A stretch of DNA of 64,000 nt from Nocardia stercoris (lineage in GTDB: Bacteria > Actinomycetota > Actinomycetes > Mycobacteriales > Mycobacteriaceae). Position 1 is the first letter of the stretch. The number at the start of each line of letters is the position of its first letter. The notes under the pieces are model-generated. The model was not told the DNA's origin. It ran no database searches and saw only the letters and a list, made by a program, of their open reading frames with translations. This document shows positions 17,148 through 25,683 of the stretch, in pieces. The DNA is taken from positions 1 through 64,000 of the forward strand of contig NZ_RFFH01000005.1 in NCBI RefSeq assembly GCF_003696265.1, read 5' to 3'. The translations under genes were made by a program, and so were the position numbers.

Positions 17148-18836
17148 GTGGCGTCCGTTGCGGATCATCTGGTTGCTCGGCTGGCGGCCGACGGGATCGA
17201 TCACGTCTTCGGCGTCGGGGGAGCGAACATCGAGGACGTCTTCGATTCGCTGCACCGGCTGGGCCCGCGCCCGCGCCTGGTGTTGGCCAAGCACGAGTTC
17301 GGGGCGGCCACGATGGCCGACGGGTACGCACGCACCACCGGCCGATACGGTGTCGTGCTGGCGACCTCGGGCGGTGGAGCGCTGAATCTCGTTGCGGCGC
17401 TGGGGGAGTCGTTCGCGTCGCGGGTACCGGTCCTCGCGCTGGTCGGGCAGCCGCCGACCGCGCTGGAAGGTCGGGGCGCTTTCCAGGACACCAGCGGCCG
17501 TGCGGGCACCATCGACGCACAGATGCTGTTCGGTCAGGTCTCGCGCTTCTGTGCGCGGGTCGACGACCCGGCCGGATTTCCCGAACTGCTGGCGGACGCC
17601 CTGGCGGCCGTGGCCGAGGGGGGACCCGCGGTTCTGCTGCTACCCAAGGACATTCAGCAGACCGAGGCCCGGGCGCCGCGAACAGGGAGCGACCGGCGTC
17701 CGAGCGAACCGGATGGTCACGACGCGAACGGAATACGGTCAGCGAATCCGAAGCCCGCCGACCACTCGCGGGCCGACCATGCGCGTGCTGAGCACCTCGT
17801 CGTGGAGTCCGCGGCCGGGACGGTCGTGATCATCGCCGGCGCGGAGATCGCCCGGGCCGACGCGCGAGCCGAATTGTCCGCGCTCGCCGTCGCATTGGAT
17901 GCGGCGGTGGTCGTAGCGCCGGACGCCAAAGACGTGTTCCCGAATGCCCACCCGTTGTACGCCGGAGTCGCCGGAATCATGGGACACCCCGGGATCGCCG
18001 CACTGATCGCGGACGCCGCCCTGTGCCTCGTGGTCGGAACACCGTTGCCGACGACCGAGCGGGGCGGGCTGGAATCCGCGCTGGCGCAGACGACGGTCCT
18101 CCACCTCGGCATCGACGCGCCGTTCGTCGCGGCCGCGGCGAGTGTGAGCGGTGAGCTGCGGAAGAACCTGGCACGACTCACGGCGGCCGCACCACCGCGG
18201 GCCTCGCGCGCGCGCCGGATCGACGCCGGCAGCCTCGAACCACCCAGCGCAACCGGCGCGGGAATCCGCTACCGCCAGGCAGTTTCGGCGATCGCCGCGC
18301 GACTGGCGCCGGGCGACGGCGTGTTCGCCGACGCCGGCAACACCGGTGCGGCGGTCATCCATCACCTGCCGGTGCCCGAGGACGGCCTGTTCGTCGTCGC
18401 TCTGGGCATGGGTGGCATGGGCTACGCATTCGGCGCGGGGATCGGCAGCGCGCTCGGGCGTGGCCGGCGCACCTACGTCCTCGCCGGCGACGGGTCCTTC
18501 CTCATGCACGGATTCGAGGTGCACACCGCCGCGGAATATCAGGCGCCGGTGACGTTCGTCGTGTTCAACAACAACGCGCACGCGATGTGTGTGACCCGCG
18601 AACAGCTCTACTACTCCGGCGATTACACGTTCAACCGATTCGCACCCTCCGACCCGGCCGCGGCGATCGACGCGTTGCTGCCGGGCATTACCGCTCGATC
18701 CGCGAGCACCCTCGCGGAACTCGAGCGAGCCCTGGACGAGACCGCGGCGATCCCCGGTCCCGTATTCGTCTGCATCGATTGCGATCCCGACGAGATCCCG
18801 CCGTTCGCACCGTTTCTCGAGGAGTTCTCCGCATGA
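17148..18836 (+). CDS. ThDP-dependent acetolactate-synthase-like enzyme
   Basis: The 562-residue enzyme has the three-domain layout of the acetolactate synthase/decarboxylase family. The catalytic glutamate is E50 in VLAKHEFGAATMADGYART, and the ThDP/Mg motif is GDG at residues 447-449 (VLAGDGSFLMHG) followed by VVFNNNAHAM. The QDTSGR segment near residue 115 fits the Pyr-domain loop. It begins an operon with four overlapping genes, none of which belongs to branched-chain amino-acid synthesis, and no small regulatory subunit is near, so a role in making an acyloin or decarboxylating a 2-keto acid is more likely. The GTG at 17148 has GAGAGGGG upstream; a competing ATG two bases earlier is out of frame. 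Residues 165-205 form an unusual charged insertion. Confidence 0.8.
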   Translation: MASVADHLVARLAADGIDHVFGVGGANIEDVFDSLHRLGPRPRLVLAKHEFGAATMADGYARTTGRYGVVLATSGGGALNLVAALGESFASRVPVLALVGQPPTALEGRGAFQDTSGRAGTIDAQMLFGQVSRFCARVDDPAGFPELLADALAAVAEGGPAVLLLPKDIQQTEARAPRTGSDRRPSEPDGHDANGIRSANPKPADHSRADHARAEHLVVESAAGTVVIIAGAEIARADARAELSALAVALDAAVVVAPDAKDVFPNAHPLYAGVAGIMGHPGIAALIADAALCLVVGTPLPTTERGGLESALAQTTVLHLGIDAPFVAAAASVSGELRKNLARLTAAAPPRASRARRIDAGSLEPPSATGAGIRYRQAVSAIAARLAPGDGVFADAGNTGAAVIHHLPVPEDGLFVVALGMGGMGYAFGAGIGSALGRGRRTYVLAGDGSFLMHGFEVHTAAEYQAPVTFVVFNNNAHAMCVTREQLYYSGDYTFNRFAPSDPAAAIDALLPGITARSASTLAELERALDETAAIPGPVFVCIDCDPDEIPPFAPFLEEFSA

Positions 18837-19507
18837 CCGTCTCCGATCCACCCGAACTCGACCTGCCCGGCGTGTACCGGGTGGAGAAGCTCAGCGTCAA
18901 GGCAGGAATGCCGCTGGTACTGGACATGACCCGCGCGGTGTATCCGCACGCCGAGGTGTACGGCGACTACATCACCGTTCAAGAGCACATCGACGTGCCG
19001 CCGGCCGAGCTGTTCGACTATCTGTCCGACACCCGCAGCCTGGGTGAATGGACCTACAGCATGCGTAATTTCGAGCGCGTCGCCGAGCCCGGCCCCCCGT
19101 CGGGTCCGGGCAACAGCGACGACGGGCTGTGGGTGTCCGACGACAAGATCGGCGACCACACCAGGATCTACACCCGCACCGTCGTCAACGCCGGAGCCCG
19201 CACCGTCGACTACCACTGTGCCTGGGACCAGAGCGAACACCTGTGGATGATCTACCTGATGCGGGTGATCGACGCCCAGGTGGTGTTCGGCAAGCCCGGC
19301 TCGGTGGTCATCTGGACCAACTGCCGCCACCCCTTCTACGACGAGAACGGGCACCCGGAGACCGCTCCGGCGGGCCGCCCGGTCTGGGTGGGCGACTTCT
19401 GGGACCTCTTCTACGCCGGTCACCTGCTGGAACTGCGAAACCTGAAGGCGATCGCCGAATACCGGCACGCGAACGGACTGCCGATCAAGCCCGATTGGAT
19501 GCGCTGA
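18833..19507 (+). CDS. SRPBCC-fold protein in biosynthetic operon
   Basis: The 224-residue protein has an SRPBCC/cyclase-like region starting YITVQEHIDVPPAELFDYLS and DTRSLGEWTYSMRNFERVAE, followed by a strand-rich section (RTVDYHCAWDQSEHLWMIYL) and ending in a helix LLELRNLKAIAEYRHANGL. This family includes aromatase/cyclases and lipid- or ligand-binding proteins. It overlaps the ThDP enzyme by 4 bases and lies two bases ahead of the KASIII-like gene, so a role in handling or cyclising the pathway intermediate is likely. There are no membrane segments. Confidence 0.65.
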   Translation: MTVSDPPELDLPGVYRVEKLSVKAGMPLVLDMTRAVYPHAEVYGDYITVQEHIDVPPAELFDYLSDTRSLGEWTYSMRNFERVAEPGPPSGPGNSDDGLWVSDDKIGDHTRIYTRTVVNAGARTVDYHCAWDQSEHLWMIYLMRVIDAQVVFGKPGSVVIWTNCRHPFYDENGHPETAPAGRPVWVGDFWDLFYAGHLLELRNLKAIAEYRHANGLPIKPDWMR

Positions 19508-19509
19508 CG

Positions 19510-20535
19510 ATGAGAAAGCCCCTGGTCAGTCTCGACGACATCGCCGGATACCTGCCCGAGAACCGGGTGCCGGCCGAGTATTTCGCGCAATTCGCCGAGT
19601 CCGACGAACTCGCCGATCACGTCATGTTCAAGGCGCCCGCCTATCGCCACCACATCGCCGTGGGCGAGACACCCGCCGACATGGTCGAGCGGGCGATCGC
19701 GCCGATGCTGCAGCGGCGCGGCCGCGGGCTGCTCGACGAGGTCGACGTCCTGATCGCCCACACCCAGCTGCCCGATATCGCGGTGGTCGGCAACGGCGGC
19801 GAAATCGCCCACCGGCTCGGGATCAACCCCGAATGGCTCATCGACCTGCACAACGGCGGCTGCGCGGCATTCGTCTACGCGATGAAACTCGCCCGCCAGA
19901 TCCTCGAAACCACCGATGCCCGCGCGGCGCTCATCTGCACGGTGCAGAACGCGGCCGGCCAGATCTTCACCCAGCCCACCGTTCGCACCAAGCCGCAGGC
20001 CGCGGTTCCCGGCGACGGCGCGGGTGTCGGGCTGCTCACCAAGTCCGGTCATTCGCCGATCCTGGATATCGTGGCCCGGCACTATCCGGCCTACGCCGGG
20101 CAGATGACCGGGATCGCCGAACCGCCGCGCAAGTACTGGGAGGCGGGCGCGGGTGAAATGCATGTCGGTTTCACCGAATCGAAGATCGCGAAGGTGCTGA
20201 CCCGCGGGAACCAGATGGTGCCCGAGGTCGCCTACAGTGTGTGCCGCAACATCGGGACCGACACCAAGGACGTCGACCTGCTGGTCACCAACCAGCCGAA
20301 CCGGTTGTTCCTGCGGAATTGGCGTGACGCACTGCAGCTTCCGCCCGAGCGACACCCGGACACCTTCGACGACTGCGGCAACCTGTTCGGCGCCGGCATC
20401 CCGGTCACCTTCGATCGGGTCGTGCGTACCGGTGGGGTCGCGGCCGGAGACCTGGTGCTGTTCGCCGGGTTCGCGCACGCCGGTGACTTCGCCGCGGCGG
20501 CAGCCGTCGACTGGCAGGGCCCGGCGGCCGCATGA
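19510..20535 (+). CDS. KASIII-like (thiolase-fold) condensing or acyltransfer enzyme
   Basis: This 341-residue protein has the 3-oxoacyl-ACP synthase III fold. The nucleophile is C118 in DLHNGGCAAFVYAM. The usual HQAN motif of the second active-site residue reads TNQPN here, so the catalytic histidine is replaced by N261. The asparagine of the GN(T) motif is kept as N291 in DCGNLFGAGIP. KASIII relatives without the standard triad often do acyl transfer to oxygen or nitrogen instead of decarboxylative condensation. The gene overlaps the aminotransferase by 4 bases. No ACP is encoded nearby, so CoA substrates are likely. Confidence 0.8.
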   Translation: MRKPLVSLDDIAGYLPENRVPAEYFAQFAESDELADHVMFKAPAYRHHIAVGETPADMVERAIAPMLQRRGRGLLDEVDVLIAHTQLPDIAVVGNGGEIAHRLGINPEWLIDLHNGGCAAFVYAMKLARQILETTDARAALICTVQNAAGQIFTQPTVRTKPQAAVPGDGAGVGLLTKSGHSPILDIVARHYPAYAGQMTGIAEPPRKYWEAGAGEMHVGFTESKIAKVLTRGNQMVPEVAYSVCRNIGTDTKDVDLLVTNQPNRLFLRNWRDALQLPPERHPDTFDDCGNLFGAGIPVTFDRVVRTGGVAAGDLVLFAGFAHAGDFAAAAAVDWQGPAAA

Positions 20536-21542
20536 GCCCGGCCGCCGTGGGCACGGTGCACGCACTCGGGTTGAACGAGAACCCCTTCCAGCCCCTGCAG
20601 TCGGTGCGGGACGCGCTGGCCGCCGCGCTGCCCCACGCGAACCGCTACCCCGAGTTCCTGCCCGATCGGCTGCACCGGTCGATCGCGCGGCACACCGGCT
20701 TCGGGGCCGACCAGATCGTGGTCGGCCCCGGCGCCACGGGGGTCGTGATGTACATCCTGCAGGAATTCGTCGCCCCCGGTGAGCGGGTGGTGACCGCGAC
20801 GCCGACGTTCGACGGCTATCCGCTGATGACCGCGACCGTGGGCGGTGAGTCGGTGCGGGTGCCGTTGACCGCGAACGGATATCAGGATCTGCCTGCCATG
20901 GCGGCCGCGATCGATGCCCGGACCCGGGTCGTAGTGTTGTGCACACCGCACAACCCGACCGGCACCTGTATCGCGCGCGCCGAACTGGATCGGTTGCTCG
21001 GCGCGGTCCCGGATCGAGTGATCGTCGTCCTCGACGAGGCGTATGTCGAGTTCGCCGGTGCCGCGGACCGTCCCGACGTGCACGACGTGCTGCGGCGGCA
21101 CCCCAATGTCGTTGTGCTGCGCACGTTCTCGAAGGCCTACGGGCTCGCCGCGCTGCGGATCGGTTACGGTATCGCCGCACCGGCGCTGGCCGCGCGGATC
21201 GGGCGCTGGCAGTTGCCGTTCGGGATCAACTCGCTCGCCGACGTGGCCGTCACCGCCTCGTACGCGGCCGAATCCGAACTGGCTCAGCGGATCGAGCTGA
21301 TCACCCGCGAACGTGACCATCTGGGCACGGCGTTGCGCGCACAGGGGTTCGCGGTGCCGGCCAGCTCAGCGAACTTCCTGTTCATCCAGTGCGGCGACGA
21401 GGAGACGGTGCGGCTGACAACGGCCCTGCACCGATCCGGAATCGTGGTGAAATCTTACGATGGTGCGGGAGTACGCATCACCGTCGCCGACCGATCAGCG
21501 TCCGAGGCGGTGATGCGGCTGCTCGCGGGATGGGAGTCATGA
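20532..21542 (+). CDS. HisC-like PLP aminotransferase
   Basis: The 336-residue class I/II aminotransferase has TPHNPTGTC near residue 137, LDEAYVEFAG near residue 170 and the PLP lysine in RTFSKAYGLAALRIGYG near residue 200. It is closest to histidinol-phosphate aminotransferases in layout, including the N-terminal LNENPFQP. No other his gene is near, and it is locked into the ThDP/KASIII operon by 4-base overlaps on both sides. It probably aminates a ketone or aldehyde made by the neighbours. Confidence 0.85.
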   Translation: MSPAAVGTVHALGLNENPFQPLQSVRDALAAALPHANRYPEFLPDRLHRSIARHTGFGADQIVVGPGATGVVMYILQEFVAPGERVVTATPTFDGYPLMTATVGGESVRVPLTANGYQDLPAMAAAIDARTRVVVLCTPHNPTGTCIARAELDRLLGAVPDRVIVVLDEAYVEFAGAADRPDVHDVLRRHPNVVVLRTFSKAYGLAALRIGYGIAAPALAARIGRWQLPFGINSLADVAVTASYAAESELAQRIELITRERDHLGTALRAQGFAVPASSANFLFIQCGDEETVRLTTALHRSGIVVKSYDGAGVRITVADRSASEAVMRLLAGWES

Positions 21543-22039
21543 ACAGCTCGACGACAACACACACCTCCGCGGCGGATCACGAGCCCGCCGCGGGGATCTC
21601 GCTGGCGCTGGACAATCAACTGTGTTTCGCGCTGTACGCGGCGTCACGTCTGGTCGCGGCGGCATACCGACCGTTCCTGGACGAGATGGGACTCACCTAT
21701 CCGCAGTACCTGGTCATGCTGGCCCTGTGGGAGCAGCCGGGATCGAGCATGAAGCAATTGTGTGCCCGGCTGAGCCTCAACTACGGCACAGTGTCGCCGC
21801 TGGTCAAACGCCTGGTCGCGGCCGGTCTGGTCGAGAGCGACCCGGCCGGCGACAAGCGTGCGGTCGTCCTGCGGCCCAGCGCGGTGAGCTGGGCGTTGCA
21901 GGATCAGTCCGAATGCATGATCGAGAGCGTGACCAGCGATGTCGGGCTGCCACCGGAGCAGTTGTCCGGGCTCCGTGACGAAGTCAACGATCTGGCCCGG
22001 CGTCTCGCCGCAGCCGTGCGGGCGCGTAGCTGCGCTTGA
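21539..22039 (+). CDS. OhrR/MarR-family regulator
   Basis: The 166-residue protein has the OhrR-type MarR fold: LDNQLCFALYAASRLVAAAY with the conserved N-terminal cysteine C32, MGLTYPQYLVMLALWEQ, and the recognition helix with LSLNYGTVSPLVKRL. C32 is the residue that organic hydroperoxides oxidise in OhrR. It overlaps the aminotransferase (ATGA), so it is the last gene of the biosynthetic operon. It may respond to redox state or to a pathway product. No ohr peroxidase gene is in the window. Confidence 0.85.
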   Translation: MNSSTTTHTSAADHEPAAGISLALDNQLCFALYAASRLVAAAYRPFLDEMGLTYPQYLVMLALWEQPGSSMKQLCARLSLNYGTVSPLVKRLVAAGLVESDPAGDKRAVVLRPSAVSWALQDQSECMIESVTSDVGLPPEQLSGLRDEVNDLARRLAAAVRARSCA

Positions 22040-22128
22040 ATCACTGGGACAACGCATTTCGCGCCGGTTGAGTGTCGGTTCTCCACGGTGCGTGTCCTGA
22101 CTCGCTGGGCTTACTCGTCCACGAACTG

Positions 22129-22425
22129 ATGTCGCGCCAGGTGCTGCGACTGCCGTTGCCGCTCGATGTCGTGAAGCCGGACGTCTTTCTTCCGCACGCG
22201 CCGATCGCGGCCGGCGGTGCCGCCACTGCGCTGCCCGAGCAGCCCGCCGATCTGCTCGGTGTCCCGTATGACTGGCAGGGCTGGACCAAACCGCTCGGCG
22301 ATTTCCTGCACGACACCGACACCGACGTCAACGAATTCGTCCACCACGGCAACCTTGTGGCGATCGAAGACGAGTGGCAGACCGCATTGCGGGCTGTTCT
22401 GCAGCACATCTGCGGCTGCAACTGA
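22129..22425 (+). CDS. Hypothetical protein or remnant
   Basis: A frame from the ATG at 22129 gives 98 residues beginning MSRQVLRLPLPLDVVKPDVF and ending LQHICGCN. The composition is protein-like (GVPYDWQGWTKPLGDFLHDT, VNEFVHHGNLVAIEDEW) but I recognise no family. There is no good ribosome site and the frame stays open further upstream, so it may be the tail of a lost gene. It separates the operon from the MFS exporter. Confidence 0.35.
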   Translation: MSRQVLRLPLPLDVVKPDVFLPHAPIAAGGAATALPEQPADLLGVPYDWQGWTKPLGDFLHDTDTDVNEFVHHGNLVAIEDEWQTALRAVLQHICGCN

Positions 22426-22564
22426 TCACAGGAGTGAGCTGCGTATGCGCGGCTCACTCCTCGAAACAGCCGCGGTGCCGCGGGGATTGTTGTTCGGCAG
22501 CGTTTGGGGGACGCGGCGAACTGCGCTGGTCGGCGCGCCACTCGAACCTTCAGCGGTGAGAACC

Positions 22565-22595
22565 TTGACAGCTGCATACCCTAGGGGGGTACGGT
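22565..22595 (+). promoter_or_regulatory. Promoter with CsoR-like operator before MFS gene
   Basis: TTGACA at 22565-22570 is a consensus -35; the best -10 is TACGGT at 22590-22595. Within the spacer is TACCCTAGGGGGGTA (22577-22591), where TACCC and GGGTA form an inverted repeat around a G-tract. CsoR/RcnR-family repressors bind A/T-flanked G-tract repeats of this kind. Its position would block the polymerase. No CsoR gene is in the window. Confidence 0.5.
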
Positions 22596-22630
22596 ATTTT
22601 GCATCGGACTTCTGGAAGGACGGACGCGAA

Positions 22631-24055
22631 ATGTCCACCCCCACACAGCCGGCCTCTCGAAAGTGGCTGGCACTCGCGGTCATTGCGGCCGCCCAGTTCA
22701 TGGTCATCATGGACACCTCGATCATCGGGGTCGCATTGCCGAAATTGCAGACCTCGCTGGGGTTCTCGCAGGGGAACCTGAGCTGGGTGTTCAACGCCTA
22801 CGTGATCGCCTTCGGTGGGCTGCTGCTGCTCGGCGGTCGACTGTCGGACCTGCTCGGCGCGCGCCGGGTGTTCGGGGCCGGCTGGCTGGTGCTGCTGATC
22901 GGCTCGGTGATCGCCGGGGCCGCGGGTACCGTCGGCGTCGAGCTCGCCGGGCGCGCGGTGCAGGGCGCCGGCGCGGCACTGATCGCGCCCTCTGCCCTGA
23001 CCCTGCTGATGATGCTGTTCGGCGCCGTGCCACAGGAACTGGGCAAAGCACTGGCCGTCTACGGCGCGGCGGCACCGGCCGGTGGCACCGCCGGCGTCTT
23101 CCTCGGTGGTGTGATCACCGAATATGCCAGCTGGCCTTGGGTCTTCTACATCAACATCCCGATCGCGGTACTCGCGATGCTCGCCGTGCCGGCTCTGATG
23201 CCCAGTGCCCCCACACGTTCCGGCTCCGTCGACATCTTCGGCGCGATCACCGTCACCGCCGGACTGGGTGCCGGGGTCTACGGCATCGTCCGTGCCCCCG
23301 AGGTCGGCTGGACCGCCGGCTCGACCGTGGGCGCACTGGCCGCGGCCGTCGTATTGCTGGCCGGCTTCGTGGTCATCCAGTCCCGCCGCCGGGAACCGCT
23401 GATGCGCCTGGGCATCTTCACCGCGCCGAACCTGGCCGCCGCCAACATCGCTCAGCTGCTGCTCGGTGCCGCGTGGGTACCCATGTGGTTCTTCCTGAAC
23501 CTGTACCTGCAGCAGGTGCTCGGCTACAGCGCCTTCCCCTCCGGCGCCGCGCTGCTGCCGATGACCACCCTGATCATGCTCGGCATGGTGGTGCTGGCCC
23601 CGAAGGCGATGCAGCGCTTCGGCGCCAAGTCGATGATCGTCACCGGCCTGGCCGTGCTGGGCGTCGGGCTCGCGATCATGTCGCTGGTCCGTGCCACCGG
23701 CAACTTCTGGGTCGATGTGCTGCCCGCGTCGCTGGTCGCCGCCGGCGGTATGGCGCTGGCCTTCATCCCTTCCCTGGGCACCGCGATCGGCGCGGCCCGT
23801 CCCGAGGAAGGCGGTCTGGCGTCGGGCATCGTCAACGTCAGCTACCAGGTCGGCTCGGCGGTCGGCCTGGCCGCGATGACCGCTGTAGCCGGCGCCTCCG
23901 GTGCCGACGAACTCGGTAACCCGCCGGAACTGACCCACGGTTTCTCCGCGGCCTTCGCCGGCGCGGCAACCATCGCCCTGGTGGGCGCCGCCGTCACCGC
24001 GGCGGTCATGCGCTCCCCGAAGCCGGCCCTGGAACTGGCATCCGAGGCCGCGTGA
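22631..24055 (+). CDS. MFS multidrug exporter, DHA2 (14-TMS) family
   Basis: The 474-residue transporter starts KWLALAVIAAAQFMVIMDTS, with motif D1 (MDTSIIGVALP) in the first helix and GGRLSDLLGARRVFGAGW as motif A between helices 2 and 3. Motif C (GAAAPAGGTAGVFLGGVITE) lies in helix 5. About 14 membrane segments fit the EmrB/QacA group of proton-driven exporters. It lies 590 bases downstream of the OhrR gene with its own promoter and a strong terminator. It could export the product of the ThDP/KASIII operon or be an independent resistance pump. Confidence 0.85.
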   Translation: MSTPTQPASRKWLALAVIAAAQFMVIMDTSIIGVALPKLQTSLGFSQGNLSWVFNAYVIAFGGLLLLGGRLSDLLGARRVFGAGWLVLLIGSVIAGAAGTVGVELAGRAVQGAGAALIAPSALTLLMMLFGAVPQELGKALAVYGAAAPAGGTAGVFLGGVITEYASWPWVFYINIPIAVLAMLAVPALMPSAPTRSGSVDIFGAITVTAGLGAGVYGIVRAPEVGWTAGSTVGALAAAVVLLAGFVVIQSRRREPLMRLGIFTAPNLAAANIAQLLLGAAWVPMWFFLNLYLQQVLGYSAFPSGAALLPMTTLIMLGMVVLAPKAMQRFGAKSMIVTGLAVLGVGLAIMSLVRATGNFWVDVLPASLVAAGGMALAFIPSLGTAIGAARPEEGGLASGIVNVSYQVGSAVGLAAMTAVAGASGADELGNPPELTHGFSAAFAGAATIALVGAAVTAAVMRSPKPALELASEAA

Positions 24056-24066
24056 TCTATCGACAC

Positions 24067-24102
24067 TGCGAACGGGCCCGTCCGCGGACGGGCCCGTTCG
24101 CA
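24067..24102 (+). terminator. Strong terminator after MFS gene
   Basis: A perfect 36-base palindrome centred at 24084/24085 (arms TGCGAACGGGCCCGTCCG / CGGACGGGCCCGTTCGCA) begins 12 bases after the MFS stop. Confidence 0.85.
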
Positions 24103-24397
24103 CTGTCGACAGTCGCTCGCCGAACTGGTGTTCGACAACGCCCGAGGGAGTAGGTTGCAGGAGGGATCCTGTTTCGGTCCCATGTCCCGCCTGCACGCGG
24201 CGTCGGCTCGACACCCTGCTGGTCGTACCGGTGATCGTCCGAGTCGCGTTCGGGGATCCGGGCGTCGGTGCCCGGAGGCGATGACCAGGCTGTGAGGCGC
24301 ACGTCCGGTGTCGGTGACCTCCAAGGGTCCGAAGTCCCTGGCCACCGCAAGACCTCCTCGTCGGAGGGCCGGCCGACATTGGGCAAGAGGCAGGACT

Positions 24398-25273
24398 ATG
24401 GCTCAGTACTCACCCGATATCGAGATGATCGACACGATGCCGCGTGGTGGTCCGGACGCGTCCTGGCTCGACCGGCGTCTGCAGACCGGGCGGCTCGAAT
24501 ACCTCGACAGAGACGACGCGCAGCGCAGACAGAGGGTCGTCGCATTTCTCGATCGAGTCAGCACGCTGTTCAACGACTACGACCGCAACGCGCATCTGGT
24601 GGTCGGGCAGCTCGATGGCCTGCGGAATCCGCGGGTGCTCGAATTGGGTGCGGGCCACGGCGGGCTGGCGGCACGGGTGCTGGATCTGCACGCCACCGCG
24701 ACGGTGACAGTGACCGACCTGGATCCGAAATCGGTTGCCGCGATCGAGGCAGGTCCCTTGGGCGCCCATCCCCGCGCCATCGCTCGCGTCGTCGACGCGA
24801 CCGCGATCGACGCACCCGATCGCAGCTACGACCTGGTCGTGCTGGCGATGACCCTGCATCATCTCCCGCCCGGCCTCGCCTGCCGAGCCATCGCCGAAGC
24901 CACCCGTGTCGGTAGGAGATTCCTCGTTCTCGACGTGATACGGCCACCGGCGATCGCGTTGGCGGTGGTACCCGTGCTGACCTTGTTGCCCATGGTCCTG
25001 ATCGTGCTGATCTTCTCCTCGCCGTTCGCGGTCCTTCCGATCCTGCACGACGCCTATATCAGCGTGCTGCGCTCCTACAGCAGGTCGGCGTTCATCGCGC
25101 TCGGCCGAGCGGCCGGCCCAGCGATCACTGTCGAGTTCCTGGCGACCAGGGGGCAAGCGGCCGTGCTCTACATCAAGCCGCCGAACGTTCACCTCACCGG
25201 CCACATGTTCGCGCGCACCGGGCAGCTGTGGCTTGCCGTCGGTGACGACACAGGTCCAGGCCGTGCCATGTGA
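24398..25273 (+). CDS. SAM-dependent methyltransferase with C-terminal hydrophobic region
   Basis: The 291-residue protein has a class I methyltransferase core: VLELGAGHGGLAARVLDL (motif I), VTVTDLDPKSVAAIEAG (motif II), and YDLVVLAMTLHHLPPGLACR (motif IV/V). Residues about 182-215 (ALAVVPVLTLLPMVLIVLIF) are strongly hydrophobic, so it probably sits at the membrane and methylates a lipid or quinone-like substrate. The chosen start at 24398 has AAGAGGCAGG upstream. It is single-standing between a terminator and a decayed TetR tail. Confidence 0.8.
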   Translation: MAQYSPDIEMIDTMPRGGPDASWLDRRLQTGRLEYLDRDDAQRRQRVVAFLDRVSTLFNDYDRNAHLVVGQLDGLRNPRVLELGAGHGGLAARVLDLHATATVTVTDLDPKSVAAIEAGPLGAHPRAIARVVDATAIDAPDRSYDLVVLAMTLHHLPPGLACRAIAEATRVGRRFLVLDVIRPPAIALAVVPVLTLLPMVLIVLIFSSPFAVLPILHDAYISVLRSYSRSAFIALGRAAGPAITVEFLATRGQAAVLYIKPPNVHLTGHMFARTGQLWLAVGDDTGPGRAM

Positions 25274-25431
25274 TTGCGCAATCCAGACGCAGCGCTAGTC
25301 CGAATTCGACTGTTCCCGTAGGGCGGCCATCGGGCAGGAGCCGATGGCCGCCCGTGCTGTGGGGAGGTGTTCGGCGGGGATGTCGGTGCCTTCGAATCGA
25401 TGGGTCAGCTCCGCGTCGTCGTCCAAGCTGC

Positions 25432-25614
25432 GCGCTCGACCAGGCCACCGTCTACTGGCTACGCAACGGCGAGCCGTTCGAGGTGGAATCGATGGTCGAC
25501 TGCATGCTCGAGCTGGCCCTGGCCGCGGTGCGCGCCGCCGCGAAGCTCGATCCCGCCCTGGACGTGACCACCGCAGTCGACGTCATGCGCGACGCTCTCG
25601 GCGAACAACCGTGA
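25432..25614 (+). pseudogene. TetR-family regulator, C-terminal fragment
   Basis: The frame ALDQATVYWLRNGEPFEVES, MVDCMLELALAAVRAAAKLD fits the last two helices of a TetR ligand domain and ends with a stop at 25612-25614. The N-terminal helix-turn-helix is missing and no start codon fits. It is called a remnant on helix pattern alone. Confidence 0.35.
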
Positions 25615-25683
25615 ACAACGAGCGCATGGCGAACTGTAAACGGTGACTTGGGAATACGTTCCTTCGGCCGAAGGCGGGACCGG

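Noticed and set aside
19420..21180. A 586-codon minus-strand open frame across the KASIII/aminotransferase genes
   Set aside because: Its product is Arg/Ala-rich with no family motifs and it mirrors two well-supported plus-strand genes. It is a GC-rich antisense shadow.
17148..22039. Branched-chain amino-acid or histidine biosynthesis operon
   Set aside because: The ThDP and HisC-like enzymes would suggest it, but ilvN, ilvC and all other his genes are absent and the partner genes do not fit.
21539..22039. Classical ohr/ohrR peroxide-resistance pair
   Set aside because: The regulator is OhrR-like with the redox cysteine, but no Ohr peroxidase is adjacent; it is the last gene of another operon.
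22550..24379. A 609-codon minus-strand open frame across the MFS gene
   Set aside because: Composition (Gly/Arg/His-rich repeats without hydrophobic core) and full overlap with an intact MFS exporter mark it as an antisense shadow.
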